In this document: piece by piece, positions 5,303-5,432 of the stretch
How positions within the stretch are numbered: the stretch's first letter is position 1
How the letters are laid out: each line of letters opens with the position of its first letter
DNA from: Candidatus Wolfebacteria bacterium
GTDB lineage: Bacteria; Patescibacteriota; Minisyncoccia; UBA6257; UBA9933
Assembly (NCBI GenBank): GCA_026394835.1
Contig: JAPLZW010000007.1
Location: forward strand, 1-5,432
Length of the DNA: 5,432 nt
Direction of reading: 5' to 3'
The notes under the pieces: model-generated
Databases searched by the model: none
What the model saw: only the letters and a program-made list of their open reading frames with translations
What the model was told of the DNA's origin: nothing
Made by a program: the position numbers and the translations under genes

Positions 5303-5320
5303 GCATTATTCGCGATTACT
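5303..5320 (-). repeat. Right outer inverted repeat
   Basis: GCATTATTCGCGATTACT is the inverted partner of 4863-4880, with 17 of 18 matches. It ends two bases before the ATG (5323) of the downstream dehydrogenase gene, so it occupies the position expected for that gene's ribosome binding site. Confidence 0.85.
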
Positions 5321-5322
5321 CT

Positions 5323-5432
5323 ATGGATATTAAAAACAAAGCGGCGTTTGTGACGGGCGGAGCGTCGGGAATCGGGCTCGCCACCGCGAAAAAACTGCTT
5401 AAAGAAGGCGGGAAAGTAGCTGTTTTTTCCAA
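5323..5432 (+). CDS. Short-chain dehydrogenase/reductase, N-terminal fragment (runs off window)
   Basis: The 36 codons present encode the first beta-alpha-beta unit of a classical SDR NAD(P)-binding Rossmann fold. A short N-terminal strand KNKAAFV leads into TGGASGIG (residues 11-18), matching the TGxxxGxG cofactor motif, then an amphipathic helix (LATAKKLLKEGG) and the second strand KVAVFS. SDR enzymes oxidise or reduce alcohol, sugar or acyl substrates. The catalytic Tyr-x-x-x-Lys and the substrate region lie beyond the window, so the substrate cannot be named. The ATG at 5323 fits the family start, which usually has 5-8 residues before the first strand. No Shine-Dalgarno sequence is present; the bases before the start belong to the right inverted repeat of the cassette. 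Confidence 0.9.
   Translation, partial: MDIKNKAAFVTGGASGIGLATAKKLLKEGGKVAVFS

Larger units (their letters stand above)
4863..5320 (+). mobile_element. Putative GxxExxY cassette bounded by inverted repeats
   Basis: A segment of about 458 bases contains a single GxxExxY gene and is bounded by an 18-base inverted repeat with one mismatch (4863-4880 against 5303-5320). A second layer is formed by the 8-mer AATAATGC, forward at 4873 and 4892 and inverted at 5282 and 5303. The interior is AT-richer than its neighbour: 14 G/C in 60 bases at 5041-5100, against 34 in 60 at 4261-4320 in the isomerase gene. No target-site duplication was found and no transposase is present. If it moves, either the GxxExxY protein or an enzyme acting in trans would be responsible. 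It could instead be a gene that carries dispersed repeats of the host genome. The boundaries are read from sequence; mobility is inferred. Confidence 0.5.

Noticed and set aside
4859..5324. Target-site duplication around the cassette
   Set aside because: The bases outside the outer repeats (AAAT on the left, CTAT on the right) share only AT, which is not informative.

Overview
The window looks like a slice of a compact bacterial genome, most likely from the Candidate Phyla Radiation (Patescibacteria, possibly Parcubacteria). This placement is an inference. It rests on a short soluble VirD4/TraG-like ATPase, an aspartyl-tRNA synthetase without the usual bacterial GAD insertion, a long-form nucleoside diphosphate kinase of about 200 residues, an archaeal/CPR-style phosphoglucose/phosphomannose isomerase, and overlapping or nearly touching genes without clear Shine-Dalgarno sequences. 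The standard code fits: all five complete genes end in TAA and no internal TGA has to be read through. All recognised genes are on the + strand.

Layout. 1-87 is probably the 3' end of an upstream gene, with the frame uncertain. 110-3612 is a tightly packed run of a VirD4/TraG-like ATPase, aspS (32-base overlap with the ATPase gene) and ndk (1-base gap after aspS). 3613-3899 is the only sizeable gene-free stretch. It holds an extended -10 promoter, a strongly structured RNA of about 120 nt that I do not recognise, an intrinsic terminator, and a 4-copy AATTACY heptamer array. 3900-4877 encodes a SIS-domain sugar-phosphate isomerase. 4863-5320 is a putative small mobile cassette: a GxxExxY-family PD-(D/E)XK-like gene bracketed by an 18-bp imperfect inverted repeat (17/18), with a second inner repeat layer. 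From 5323 the window runs into the start of a short-chain dehydrogenase gene and ends inside it.

How the parts fit. AspRS supplies Asp-tRNA. Its tRNA-binding residues suggest it is non-discriminating and would also make Asp-tRNA(Asn) for an amidotransferase encoded elsewhere. NDK balances nucleoside triphosphates and the isomerase feeds fructose-6-phosphate metabolism, so these are housekeeping genes. The VirD4-like ATPase is a DNA or protein translocation motor of unknown role. The two parts least explained by known families are the structured RNA at 3656-3807 and the repeat-bounded GxxExxY cassette. The cassette's left repeat contains the stop codon of the preceding gene, and its right repeat ends two bases before the start codon of the next gene.
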